Below are positions 35,227 through 43,871 of a stretch of 64,000 bases of DNA, piece by piece. Position numbers and translations under genes: made by a program. Positions within the stretch are counted from its first letter, which is position 1; every line of letters begins with the position of its first letter. The DNA comes from Planctomycetaceae bacterium (GTDB lineage: Bacteria; Planctomycetota; Phycisphaerae; SM23-33), in contig JBDKTA010000015.1 of NCBI GenBank assembly GCA_039680605.1, positions 1 to 64,000 of the forward strand, written 5' to 3'. Below the pieces are notes generated by a model. The model searched no databases. It was given only the letters and a program-made list of their open reading frames with translations, and had not been told where the DNA came from.

Positions 35227-36245
35227 CGCCTACCACCGTCGAAGCAACCCGCCCGGACGCCGCCGCGATCGCGGAGATGGCGGTCGCCCCCCGTCCGTGG
35301 CGGGCGCCCGTGCAGGCGAAGCTGCCGGCCAACATGCTCTCGTTCGACGTCGAGGAGTATTTCCAGGTCCAGGCGGCCTCCTCATGCGTCAAGCCCTCGC
35401 AGTGGGACTCGATCCCATGGCGCCTGGAGGCCGCCGTCGACGGGCTGCTGGACCTTCTGGCCCGTCATGGAACGCTGGCGACGTTCTTCGTGCTGGGCTG
35501 GGTGGCGCGGCGTCAGGGTTCGATTATCCGGCGCATCGCCGCGGGAGGGCACGAGATTGCCTCGCACGGCATGACGCACACGATGATCCAGCACCTCAAC
35601 GCTAGTCAATTCGCCCGCGAGATTCGCGACAGCCGCAAGGCGCTGGAAGACCTCAGCGGCTGCGCGTGCCTGGGATACCGCGCGCCGACGTTCTCGCTGA
35701 CGCACAAGACGGCCTGGGCGATCGACGCGCTGATCGAGGAAGGCATCGAGTACGACTGTTCGGTCTTTCCGATCCGCCACGACCGCTACGGCGTGCCCGA
35801 GGCGCCGCCGGAGCCTCATATGGCCGTTGGGCCCGGCGGGGGTCGAATGCTGGAGATTCCGCCGCTGACGGCACGCCTGCTGGGGATGAATTGGCCGGTG
35901 GGCGGCGGGGGATACTTCCGCCTGCTCCCCCTGGCGGCGACGCGGGCGGCGTTGGGCGCCGCCCAGCAGTGCGGGCGCTGCACTATGCTATACCTGCACC
36001 CGTGGGAGTTCGATGCGGACCAGCCGGTGCTGGCGATGTCGCGATTGAGCCGGTGGCGCCACCGGGTAGGGCTGCGCCGAACGCCGGGGCGCCTGGCGGC
36101 GCTGCTGGAACAGTTCCGCTTTGCGCCCGTCGGCGCCTGCGCCGCGGCGCTGCGCGCGTCGGACCTGGGGGAGCATCGCTACGGCTTGACCGCCGCAGCG
36201 GCCGCCGGCGGTGAAAAATCGAACTTCTCCGGGCGGGCGAAGTAA
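35223..36245 (+). CDS. XrtA-system polysaccharide deacetylase (with DUF3473)
   Basis: 340 residues. A NodB-type deacetylase: LSFDVEEYFQV (catalytic Asp), TLATFFVLGWVARR, GHEIASHGMTHT (metal His pair), LGYRAPTFSLT, and the exosortase-linked C-terminal part with YDCSVFPIRHDRYGVPEAP, MNWPVGGGGYFRLLP and YLHPWEFD. It removes acetyl groups from an exopolysaccharide. The ATG overlaps the TPR stop by 4 bp. The last ~22 residues (GGEKSNFSGRAK and before) run 67 bp into the convergent beta-helix gene and are probably a non-conserved extension. Confidence 0.93.
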   Translation: MTPTTVEATRPDAAAIAEMAVAPRPWRAPVQAKLPANMLSFDVEEYFQVQAASSCVKPSQWDSIPWRLEAAVDGLLDLLARHGTLATFFVLGWVARRQGSIIRRIAAGGHEIASHGMTHTMIQHLNASQFAREIRDSRKALEDLSGCACLGYRAPTFSLTHKTAWAIDALIEEGIEYDCSVFPIRHDRYGVPEAPPEPHMAVGPGGGRMLEIPPLTARLLGMNWPVGGGGYFRLLPLAATRAALGAAQQCGRCTMLYLHPWEFDADQPVLAMSRLSRWRHRVGLRRTPGRLAALLEQFRFAPVGACAAALRASDLGEHRYGLTAAAAAGGEKSNFSGRAK

Positions 36246-39157
36246 TCCGCCGAGACGTCGGCGAACTGCGGTTCCTCAAAGCGGTTGCCCCGAATGCGCG
36301 GACCCAGGCCCGACATCAGCTTGAAGCTGACGTTCTGCGGACCGTACTCCATGACGAAGTCCGGACCGGCCGAGCGGAACAGCGTGTTGTTCTCGAAGGC
36401 GATGTCCGCGGCGAATCGTTTCTGCCGCAGCGACAGCGAGGGTCCTTCCGAGGTCACCAGCACGTTGTTGCGAAAGACGTTGTCGTTCATCCGCACCTTC
36501 TGCTCGACAGTCATGTCATTGATCTGGACAGCCGCGGCGGTCTTGGGCTCGCTGCCCTCCTGCCAGCTCTGCCGCCCGATCCAGATGGTGTTGCGTTCGA
36601 AAACGTTGGCGGTCTGATCGTACGCGACGACCTTCTGCGAACCGACGCCGCCGGCAGACAGGGCGATGCCCTGACGCGTGTTGTTGAAGATGAGGTTGTC
36701 GGTGGCGGCCGACTGCGACACCCCGTTGCTGAGCAGGATGCCCTCGCCGGTGTTGGTGTGAATGACGTTGCGCTGCAGGAGCAGTTCACTGACGCGCCCG
36801 TCGTTGTGCAGCCCGCTGGCGCCGTTTCGGTACGCCAGGCAGATCCGGACCGTCACGCGCGAGTTCGGCAGAACGCGGCTGCCCAGGTACAGACCCTCGG
36901 CGGTGTTATCGTGGAAGACGCAGTGCTCGATGAGGATGTCGTGCAGGTCTTCCTGCCCGCGCAGGCCCCACTTGTTCGCGTGGCTGTCCAGGTTCCGCAG
37001 GGCGATCTGACCGCAGGCGTTGAGGTCCACCCCGGCGCTGGTGCTGGCCGACCCGGCGCCGACGAGCGTCAGACCGTCCAGGGTGACAAAGTGGCAGCGG
37101 TCGAGCACCGCGCAGGCCAGTTGCCCCTCGATGACGGCGCGGTGGCCCGGGTACGCCGCGATCAGGATCGGCGCCTCAGCGGTGCCGATGAGCCCCCGCA
37201 GAATCAGCGGGTACTTGCCCGCATACGTGCCTTCGCGGAACAAGACCGCGTCGCCGGCCTTGAGGTCGCGGCGCACCGCCGCGAAGGTGGCGTAGGGCGC
37301 CGAAGCGTCGTCGACCTGCCCATTGTCATCGCTGCCCGCCGGCGAGAGGAAGAAGATCCGCTGCGGGCGGTATCCCTGGGCCGCCAGCAGCGCCCGGACG
37401 TCCTGACCGTACTTGGCGGTGACGGTGTCGGGGGTATTCAGGGCGGCGTTGGCGTCGCTGGCGTCGGGGCCCAGCGGGCTGGCCGGACCGTACCCGTCGC
37501 CGTCGTTATCCCAGTAGAGCACGCCGGCGCCGTTGCGAGATCCGGCGCCGCTGGAGACGCCGGTGACCGCCGCGCCGGCGCCGGCCGCGACCGTCAGTTG
37601 CGGGGCGACCCGGCGCACTGCCGCGGGAGGAATGGCCACGGCCTCGACGGGCACCGCCGCGGCCAGCGGTTGCACCACCACGTTATGCACCGCCACCGAT
37701 CCGCCGCCGCGGGAGAAGTCGAACTTCTCGGGGGTGGCGAAATAGCTCGGCGAGACGTCGCGGAACTTGGGGTCTTCGTAGACATTGCCCTGGACGCGGT
37801 TGCCCAGTGAGGCGATCGCGGCATAGGCGAGCGTCTGGGGCACCGACTCGACGCACATCGCCGGACCGGCGATGCGGAAGAGGGTGTTGTTCTCGATGCC
37901 CGTCACGGCTGCGAAACGCCGCTGCTTGAACGAGAACACCGGTCCGCGCTGGGTGACGATCACGTTGTCGCGGAAGATGTTTTCGCTCATCTGGATGGTC
38001 TGGGCGGTGGTGGAGTCGTTGAAGACGACGGCGGGAAAGTCCACCGGCTCGTACTGCCCGTTCCATCCGCGCTGCCCGATCCAGATGGTGTTGCGCTCGA
38101 AGAGGTTGCCGTTCTGGCTGTACGGGACGATCTGCGGATTGGGATCGGTGTACGTGTACATCACGATGCCCTGTTTGTTGTTGTTGAAGATCAGGTTGTC
38201 GCGAACGATCGAACTGGACACCCCGTTGATGAACGAGATGCCGCCCAGGGCGTTGGTGTGGAAGGAGTTGTTCTCGAGCAGCAGTTCGGTCACGCGGCCG
38301 TTGTGCTGGAACCCATGTCGCCCGTTGCGGTAGGACAGGCAGTTTCGCATGGTCAGGCGCGAGTTGGGGGCCTCGCGGCAGCCCAGGTACACGCCGTGCT
38401 CGACGGGGTTGTTGTGCAGCACGCAGTCTTCGATCAGGATCTCGTGGAGGTCCTGCATCCCGTGGATGCCCCACTTGTGACCGCAGGCCTCGATGCGGCG
38501 CAGCACGATGCGGCTGCAGAAGTGCATCGACACGCCCGCGCTGCTGCTGGTGGCGCTGCTGGTGAGAGTCAGACCGTCGAAGACGAGATTGCGGCAATTG
38601 CCCAAGGCCAGCGCCAGCCCTTCGGCGTCGATCACGACGCGCTGCCCCGGATACGCCGCAACCACGATGGGCTGGTCGTCCGAGCCCTGGACCTTCTGGC
38701 AGACCATGGGGTACTTGCCCTTGTACGTGCCGCCCATGAACAAGACCGCGTCGCCGGCCCGCAAGCTCCCAACCACCGCGGCGAATGTGGCGTAGGGCTT
38801 GGCCGGGGCATCGGCCTGTCCTGTGGCGTCCCTGCCGGCCGGGGCGATGTAGAAGATGCGCCGCGGGCGGTAGCCCTGCTTGGCCAGCAGCGGCGAGATG
38901 TCGTCGCCGTACTTGGCCTTGACGGTGTCGGGCGTGTTGACCAGGGCGTCGGCGTCGTCGGCGTCAGGCCCCATCGGGCTGGCCGGACCGTACCCGTCGC
39001 CGTCATGGTCGATGTACAGCGACCCGGCCCCCGGCGGGGGGCCCGCTTCGGCCGGCGCGATGACCTGCCCGTCGACCTTTGCGATAGTTCCTGTGAACGC
39101 CGCAAGAAACGCTGCAACCAGAGCGACTCCGACGGAGACTTTAGGCGTGGTTGGCAT
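36179..39157 (-). CDS. Exported right-handed beta-helix protein, internally duplicated
   Basis: 992 residues. A signal peptide (VGVALVAAFLAAFTG) precedes two ~450-residue copies of the same unit (about 45-520 and 540-985). Each unit opens with a metal-binding-like motif (DHDGDGYGPASPMGPDADD; DNDGDGYGPASPLGPDASD), resembling the MopE-type motif but without its cysteine, then a linker (YRPRRIFYIAPAGRD) and a pectate-lyase-like beta-helix (PYATFAAVVGSLRAGDAVLF; VHENNTL-like FENNTLFRSAGP). Each ends near PEKFDFS. Likely a secreted polysaccharide-binding or lyase-like surface protein; no catalytic residues could be named. GGAGGGGG precedes the ATG. Convergent overlap of 67 bp with the deacetylase. 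Confidence 0.85.
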   Translation of the reverse strand: MPTTPKVSVGVALVAAFLAAFTGTIAKVDGQVIAPAEAGPPPGAGSLYIDHDGDGYGPASPMGPDADDADALVNTPDTVKAKYGDDISPLLAKQGYRPRRIFYIAPAGRDATGQADAPAKPYATFAAVVGSLRAGDAVLFMGGTYKGKYPMVCQKVQGSDDQPIVVAAYPGQRVVIDAEGLALALGNCRNLVFDGLTLTSSATSSSAGVSMHFCSRIVLRRIEACGHKWGIHGMQDLHEILIEDCVLHNNPVEHGVYLGCREAPNSRLTMRNCLSYRNGRHGFQHNGRVTELLLENNSFHTNALGGISFINGVSSSIVRDNLIFNNNKQGIVMYTYTDPNPQIVPYSQNGNLFERNTIWIGQRGWNGQYEPVDFPAVVFNDSTTAQTIQMSENIFRDNVIVTQRGPVFSFKQRRFAAVTGIENNTLFRIAGPAMCVESVPQTLAYAAIASLGNRVQGNVYEDPKFRDVSPSYFATPEKFDFSRGGGSVAVHNVVVQPLAAAVPVEAVAIPPAAVRRVAPQLTVAAGAGAAVTGVSSGAGSRNGAGVLYWDNDGDGYGPASPLGPDASDANAALNTPDTVTAKYGQDVRALLAAQGYRPQRIFFLSPAGSDDNGQVDDASAPYATFAAVRRDLKAGDAVLFREGTYAGKYPLILRGLIGTAEAPILIAAYPGHRAVIEGQLACAVLDRCHFVTLDGLTLVGAGSASTSAGVDLNACGQIALRNLDSHANKWGLRGQEDLHDILIEHCVFHDNTAEGLYLGSRVLPNSRVTVRICLAYRNGASGLHNDGRVSELLLQRNVIHTNTGEGILLSNGVSQSAATDNLIFNNTRQGIALSAGGVGSQKVVAYDQTANVFERNTIWIGRQSWQEGSEPKTAAAVQINDMTVEQKVRMNDNVFRNNVLVTSEGPSLSLRQKRFAADIAFENNTLFRSAGPDFVMEYGPQNVSFKLMSGLGPRIRGNRFEEPQFADVSADYFARPEKFDFSPPAAAAAVKP

Positions 39158-39270
39158 GGGTCCCCCTCCCGTTGTGTGCCTATGGAGTTTTACGCGATAT
39201 CTCTACCCCTGCCCTTCATCCGCAGGCCCTATTTCAGCCACAGGCTTTGCCGGATGGGCTTACTCCACGC

Positions 39271-40863
39271 TTACACTTCCCCGGATTCTTCGCCAAAGGC
39301 CGCCGCGGGTAGATCCGGCACCGGGCGGCGCACGACGGTCTTGCGCCAGCGCCCGCTGAGATAGTAGGCGAAGCTCGCCAGCATCGAGACGGCGAAGCTG
39401 GCGGCCATCGCATACCACACGCCCGTGATGCCCATGTGATCCGCCAACCACAGCGCCATCGGCACGCGGACGACCCAGAGGCTCACCAGCGAAAACACCG
39501 TCGTCACCATCGTGTGCCCCGCGCCGTTGATGACGCCGTTGGTGACGAACATGAAGGCGAAAAACACGTAGCACGAACCCACGATGCGCAGATAGCCCGC
39601 CCCCAGTTCCACCACCTCCTTGCCGCACTGGGGGCACATCGTTTTGCCCGCCCCGCCCGGCTGCCCCGCGCGATTCTGCATCGCCGCCACGGACGGCCCC
39701 GATGCCGCCGGCGGGCGGTGATCCTTGCACAGCGCGCCGTCGCCGCTGTCGCTGATGAAGACTCGCATGAGCGTCTCCGGAATGCTCACCGCCAGCGCCG
39801 AGGCCGCCAGCGTAAAGCCGCCGCTGAGCACGCAGCCCCACAGTACGATCTGGCGCACGCGATGGTGCTTGCGCGCCCCGATGTTCTGCCCGGCCAGCAT
39901 CGACACCGCCATGCTCAACGCCAGCGCCGGCATGAACGCCAGCATGTCGATGCGACCGGCGATCCCAAAGGCAGCCGTGGCGTTGCCGCCGAAGCCGTTG
40001 ACGATGCCCGTCACAAAGACCATGCTCACCGACACCAGCGACTGCTGCAGTGCCGAGGGGAATCCGATGCGCGTCGTGATCAGCGCCGTGTGCCCGTCGA
40101 ATGCCTTCCAGCTCGCCGCCGGGGCCACCAGGTTTTTCTGCCGCCGCAGCACCACCACCAGCGCCCCCAGCGCCAGGCCCTGGGCGATCAGCGTTGCCCA
40201 GGCCGTTCCATTAAGCCCCAGCGCGGGAAGCCCGAGCCAGCCGAACATCAACAGCGGGTCCAGCGCCGCATTGATCGCCACCGCAGCGGCCTGGTAGTAC
40301 AGCGGCGTGCGGGAGTCGCCGATGCCCTGGAGCATGCTGCGCGTCAGGAAGAGGCCGTAGCCCATCGGCAGCGACAGCAGGAAGATCCGCATATACTGTT
40401 CCGCCAGGGGCAGCACGTCCTCCTGCGTGTCCATCGCCCGCAGAATCGCCGGCGTGAGCAGCTCGCCTGCCGCCACCAGCACCAGGCTGCACGCGCCGAT
40501 GAGGATGGTCGAACTGTTCACCACGCGGCGAATCGCCCCCTCGTCTTTGGCCCCGTAGTGCTGAGAAATCAGGATGCTCGACGCCAGCGTCAGCCCCATC
40601 CCCGCCGAGATCAGAACGAAGACCACCGGCATCGAGACCGTGACTGCCGCCACGGCATTCTCGCCCAGGTACCGTCCCACCCAGAAGAGGTTGATGAGGC
40701 TGTGGCCCATCTGCAGGGCGTTGCCAGCCAGCATCGGCAGCGAGAAGATGATCAGGTGCCGGGGAATGCTGCCGGTAGTCAGATCGCGCCCCCGCAACAG
40801 CGGCGAGGCAGCGGGCAAAGGTTTGTCGGGCTCGGTCATTGAAGCGGCTGGCCTTGAAAACAT
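39271..40863 (-). CDS. MATE family efflux transporter with a cysteine-rich insert
   Basis: 530 residues. Twelve hydrophobic segments in the MATE/DinF pattern (LPMLAGNALQMGHSLINLFWVGRYLG; GLFLTRSMLQGIGDSRTPLYY; the second half from ~260). MATE proteins export drugs or, as flippase-like relatives, lipid-linked sugars using Na+ or H+. Residues ~373-416 are an unusual hydrophilic insert between helices, with CKDH and CPQCGK, which could hold a zinc ion. The normal text resumes at GAGYLRI. ATG 40863 or 40839 (MTEPDKP) are both possible; neither has a good ribosome-binding site. The gene sits beside the exopolysaccharide locus, but no direct link is proven. Confidence 0.88.
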   Translation of the reverse strand: MFSRPAASMTEPDKPLPAASPLLRGRDLTTGSIPRHLIIFSLPMLAGNALQMGHSLINLFWVGRYLGENAVAAVTVSMPVVFVLISAGMGLTLASSILISQHYGAKDEGAIRRVVNSSTILIGACSLVLVAAGELLTPAILRAMDTQEDVLPLAEQYMRIFLLSLPMGYGLFLTRSMLQGIGDSRTPLYYQAAAVAINAALDPLLMFGWLGLPALGLNGTAWATLIAQGLALGALVVVLRRQKNLVAPAASWKAFDGHTALITTRIGFPSALQQSLVSVSMVFVTGIVNGFGGNATAAFGIAGRIDMLAFMPALALSMAVSMLAGQNIGARKHHRVRQIVLWGCVLSGGFTLAASALAVSIPETLMRVFISDSGDGALCKDHRPPAASGPSVAAMQNRAGQPGGAGKTMCPQCGKEVVELGAGYLRIVGSCYVFFAFMFVTNGVINGAGHTMVTTVFSLVSLWVVRVPMALWLADHMGITGVWYAMAASFAVSMLASFAYYLSGRWRKTVVRRPVPDLPAAAFGEESGEV

Positions 40864-40904
40864 TGATTAGACACCTGCGACAGGGGCTTGGCAATGGAGA
40901 AGAA

Positions 40905-40943
<39 letters not shown>

Positions 40944-40977
40944 AAGAACACTCTCCCCGTCCGTCTTTTGTTTGTTT

Positions 40978-41057
40978 CTTAATCCTCTTAATCCTTTCTA
41001 TCCCGTCAACCTGCCTGCCGGCAGGCAGGTCCCGCACTCCTCGTCTCCGTCCCCCGC
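40978..41057. repeat. Composite repeat shared (inverted) with 60014-60072, carrying an inserted palindrome
   Basis: Order on the plus strand: AATCCTCTTAATCCTTTC (to ~41005), the perfect 22-bp palindrome ACCTGCCTGCC/GGCAGGCAGGT (41009-41030), then CCCGCACTCCTCGTCTCCG. The outer parts read in reverse complement match 60014-60072, where the palindrome is absent. Confidence 0.8.
41009..41030. repeat. Perfect 22-bp palindrome CCTGCCTGCCGGCAGGCAGG
   Basis: Exactly self-complementary with no loop. It lies inside the composite repeat 40978-41057. Confidence 0.92.
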
Positions 41058-41084
41058 CTAGAATCCTTCAGGGCTTCAGACAGG

Positions 41085-42371
41085 ATGAACCCAGGCACAA
41101 CGACATCGGGAGGCATTGGCGGGCGCGATCATGCCACGCTTCGGTTCGCCTCTATCGTCGCCAGTTATGGCTTGGGATCGTTCGCCGAGAACTTCTTCAA
41201 GCAGGCCGCCATGCTGCTGGCAGTCGGGCAGGGAATGGCGTACTTGCAGGGTCTGGCGGCGATACTGTACTCCCTGCCGTATCTGCTGCTGGCGGCCGCG
41301 GCGGGCTGGCTGGCGGACCGCTATTCCAAGCGTCGCGTGCTCATCGCGGCCAAGTGCCTGGAGGTGCTGGCGATGTCGCTGGCGGCGTACGGGCTTTACA
41401 GCGGCAACTGGACGCTGATCATGGTGATGTCGGCCCTGATGTCCACGCACGCGGTGATCTTCAGTCCTGCATTCAATGGAACGCTTCCGGACCTGTTCGA
41501 TCGCCAGGACATGCCCCGCGCCAATGCGGCGACCAAGATTGCGCTGATCGGGTCGATCCTGGCCGGGGTGGCGTTGGCGGGCGTGGTGCTGACGCGCAGC
41601 GGCTCAGAGCACGACGCGCGCGTCCTGATCGCCTGGATGACCGTGGCGGTGCCTCTGCTGGGCCTGGCGGCGGCGATGGGGGCCCCGCGCCGCCCGGCGG
41701 CAGACCCGCACAAGCGGTTCCCCCGTGCCGGTCCGCTCTCGTCGATGCGTCACCTGATGGCGATGCGCAAAGACCGATTGCTGGCTTACACGGTCATCGC
41801 CGACACGTTCGTGTGGTTCCTCGGTTCAGCGCTGATCCAGTTGACCAATACCCTGGGCGTGCAGCAGCTCCAGTTCGGTGAAGAGACGACCGGGCTGTTG
41901 GTGGTAGCCGAACTGGCGGGCTTCGGCGTCGGCGGTTTGCTGGTGAGCTTCTACGCCGACGGCAGGGTGTGGTACCGCCTGGTGCCGCTGGCGGGGGTCG
42001 TTGCCAGCGCGTTCATCGGGGCGGTCTGGCTCGTGCCGTACCTGCCGCAGTCGTGGCACGTCTGGGCGGTGGTAGCCGCGCTGGGCGGGGCCGGCGCCGG
42101 CGGCGGGGCGATCCTCATCCCCGCGGAGAGCTTCATCCAGGTTCGCCCCGCCGCGGCGAGCAAGGGGACGGTGATCGCCGCGGCGAACTTCGCCAATTTC
42201 GGCGGCATCCTCCTCTCGGGCGCGGTGGCCAACCTGCTGGATTACTGGTTCACCCCTGCCGCGGCCTTTGGGGCCCTGGCCCTGCTGGCGCTGGTGGTGA
42301 CCGCGGTGATCGGCGTAACGATGCGGTCGCTGTCGCAGCAAGAACTGGCAGAGGCGTCCTTCGACGCGTGA
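41085..42371 (+). CDS. MFS transporter, lysophospholipid-transporter (LplT)-like
   Basis: 428 residues with about 12 hydrophobic helices. The loop between helices 2 and 3 has AGWLADRYSKRRVL, the MFS signature. STHAVIFSPAFNGTLPDLFDRQDMPRANA and the late VIAAANFANFGGILLSGA resemble the LplT/Aas branch that moves lysophospholipids inward for repair. The acyltransferase partner (aas) is not adjacent, so substrate assignment is tentative. The start ATG at 41085 follows AGACAGGATGA with AGG upstream. It is transcribed toward the PEP-CTERM gene 114 bp downstream. Confidence 0.82.
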   Translation: MNPGTTTSGGIGGRDHATLRFASIVASYGLGSFAENFFKQAAMLLAVGQGMAYLQGLAAILYSLPYLLLAAAAGWLADRYSKRRVLIAAKCLEVLAMSLAAYGLYSGNWTLIMVMSALMSTHAVIFSPAFNGTLPDLFDRQDMPRANAATKIALIGSILAGVALAGVVLTRSGSEHDARVLIAWMTVAVPLLGLAAAMGAPRRPAADPHKRFPRAGPLSSMRHLMAMRKDRLLAYTVIADTFVWFLGSALIQLTNTLGVQQLQFGEETTGLLVVAELAGFGVGGLLVSFYADGRVWYRLVPLAGVVASAFIGAVWLVPYLPQSWHVWAVVAALGGAGAGGGAILIPAESFIQVRPAAASKGTVIAAANFANFGGILLSGAVANLLDYWFTPAAAFGALALLALVVTAVIGVTMRSLSQQELAEASFDA

Positions 42372-42485
42372 GCTAGAGCAGCTTGTCCCGGGCCCGGAAA
42401 TGATGCAATTTCGTTTTGCCGAGTTCGCCCGCCCGGGCATATGATCAGTGCCGGGAGGGGTCAAGTGCAAGAGGGGGGGCTTGGG

Positions 42486-43871
42486 ATGCGCAGGTTATTC
42501 CTGGTGGCATGGGCGCTGTTGGTGCTGATATGCGCCCAGGCAGTCCGTGCGGACGCGGTGTTGGACTGGAACAACGTCTGGCTGGACATGATCCGCGCCA
42601 CGGGCGGGCCGCCTGCCCCCGTCTCGCGGGCCGGAGCGATGGTCCACGTGGCGATCTTCGATTCGGTCAACTCCATCGACCGCCTGTACTATCCGTACCT
42701 GGTCAAACTGGACGCCCCGCCCACGGCCTCGCACGAGGCAGCCGTGGCGGCGGCGGCCTATAACGTCATGTCTTGCTTGTACCCTTCGCAGCAATCGGTG
42801 CTGGACTCGCGTTACGCCTCGGCCTTGGCGGCGATCCCCGACGGGGCCGGCAAGATGCAAGGCGTGACGCTGGGCGCGGCGGTCGCGTCGGCCGTCATCG
42901 CCGACCGCGCCGCAGACGGCTGGGACACGCCGGGGACGTACACTCCGGCCGGAACGCCCGGGACATGGCGCCCGACGCCGCCGGACTACACGGCGGCGTT
43001 CGACCCGCAGTGGAAGAGCGTCCAGACCTGGTCTATTCCCAGCGTCGAGGCGATTCGCCCGCCCGCGCCGCCGGACCTGACCAGCCCCGAGTATGCCGCC
43101 GAGTGGCTGGAGGTCTACCAGAAGGGGGCCCTGACGGGCTCTACCCGCACGACGGAGGAAACGCAACTGGCGTCGTTCTGGGCCAACGACCGTGACGGCA
43201 CCTACAAGCCGCTGGGACAGCTCAATGCCATCGCACAGGAAGCCTCCATCGCCAAAGGCTTGAGCCTGATCGAAAACGCCAGACTGTTCGCGATGCTCAA
43301 CGTGGCGATGGCTGACGCCGGGATCGTCGCATGGGACGCCAAGTACGCCTATGACCTCTGGCGCCCCATCACGGGAATCCAGGAGGCCGACACCGACGGC
43401 AACAGCCTCACCTTCGCCGACCCGACATGGGCGCCGCTTTCGGACGACCCGCTGGTCAACGGCTTTACGCCCCCCTTCCCCGCCTACACCAGCGGGCATG
43501 CGACGTTCGCCGCCGCGGCCGCGACGGTGATGTCCGACTTTTTTGGCGAGTCGATGACGCTGACTGTCGGCACCGACGACCCTGGATATACGGGCGGCCT
43601 CAGAACGTATTCGAGCTTCTGGGAGATGGCCCAGGAGAACGCCCAAAGCCGCATCTGGCTGGGCGTGCATTGGCGATCCGACGCCGTCTACGGTCTGGCC
43701 AGCGGACAGCAGGTTGGGCAGTACGTCGCCGACAATGAATTTGGCGTGGTCCCCGAGCCGATGTCGCTGGCGCTGGCGGCCCTGCCTTTGGCGGGCCTGC
43801 TGCGGTGGCGCAAGGAGGCCATCTTCACGTGGTTGAGGCGTGTCAGTGGAACAGCACGTCGTTGGGGATGA
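42486..43871 (+). CDS. PEP-CTERM vanadium haloperoxidase / PAP2-type protein
   Basis: 461 residues. A signal peptide (LFLVAWALLVLICAQAVRA) leads a helical vanadium-haloperoxidase-type domain with the full vanadate/phosphate-binding set: Lys286 and Arg293 (KYAYDLWRP), Ser336-Gly-His338 (AYTSGHATF), Arg389 and His395 (SRIWLGVHW). The end has the exosortase sorting tag: PEP at residues 423-425, a hydrophobic stretch (MSLALAALPLAGLL) and RWRK. The exosortase at 29025 is the likely processor. About 16 extra residues follow the usual tag and overlap the convergent gene by 29 bp. It could oxidise halides or act as a phosphatase at the cell surface. The ATG has a strong AGAGGGGGGG upstream. Confidence 0.92.
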   Translation: MRRLFLVAWALLVLICAQAVRADAVLDWNNVWLDMIRATGGPPAPVSRAGAMVHVAIFDSVNSIDRLYYPYLVKLDAPPTASHEAAVAAAAYNVMSCLYPSQQSVLDSRYASALAAIPDGAGKMQGVTLGAAVASAVIADRAADGWDTPGTYTPAGTPGTWRPTPPDYTAAFDPQWKSVQTWSIPSVEAIRPPAPPDLTSPEYAAEWLEVYQKGALTGSTRTTEETQLASFWANDRDGTYKPLGQLNAIAQEASIAKGLSLIENARLFAMLNVAMADAGIVAWDAKYAYDLWRPITGIQEADTDGNSLTFADPTWAPLSDDPLVNGFTPPFPAYTSGHATFAAAAATVMSDFFGESMTLTVGTDDPGYTGGLRTYSSFWEMAQENAQSRIWLGVHWRSDAVYGLASGQQVGQYVADNEFGVVPEPMSLALAALPLAGLLRWRKEAIFTWLRRVSGTARRWG

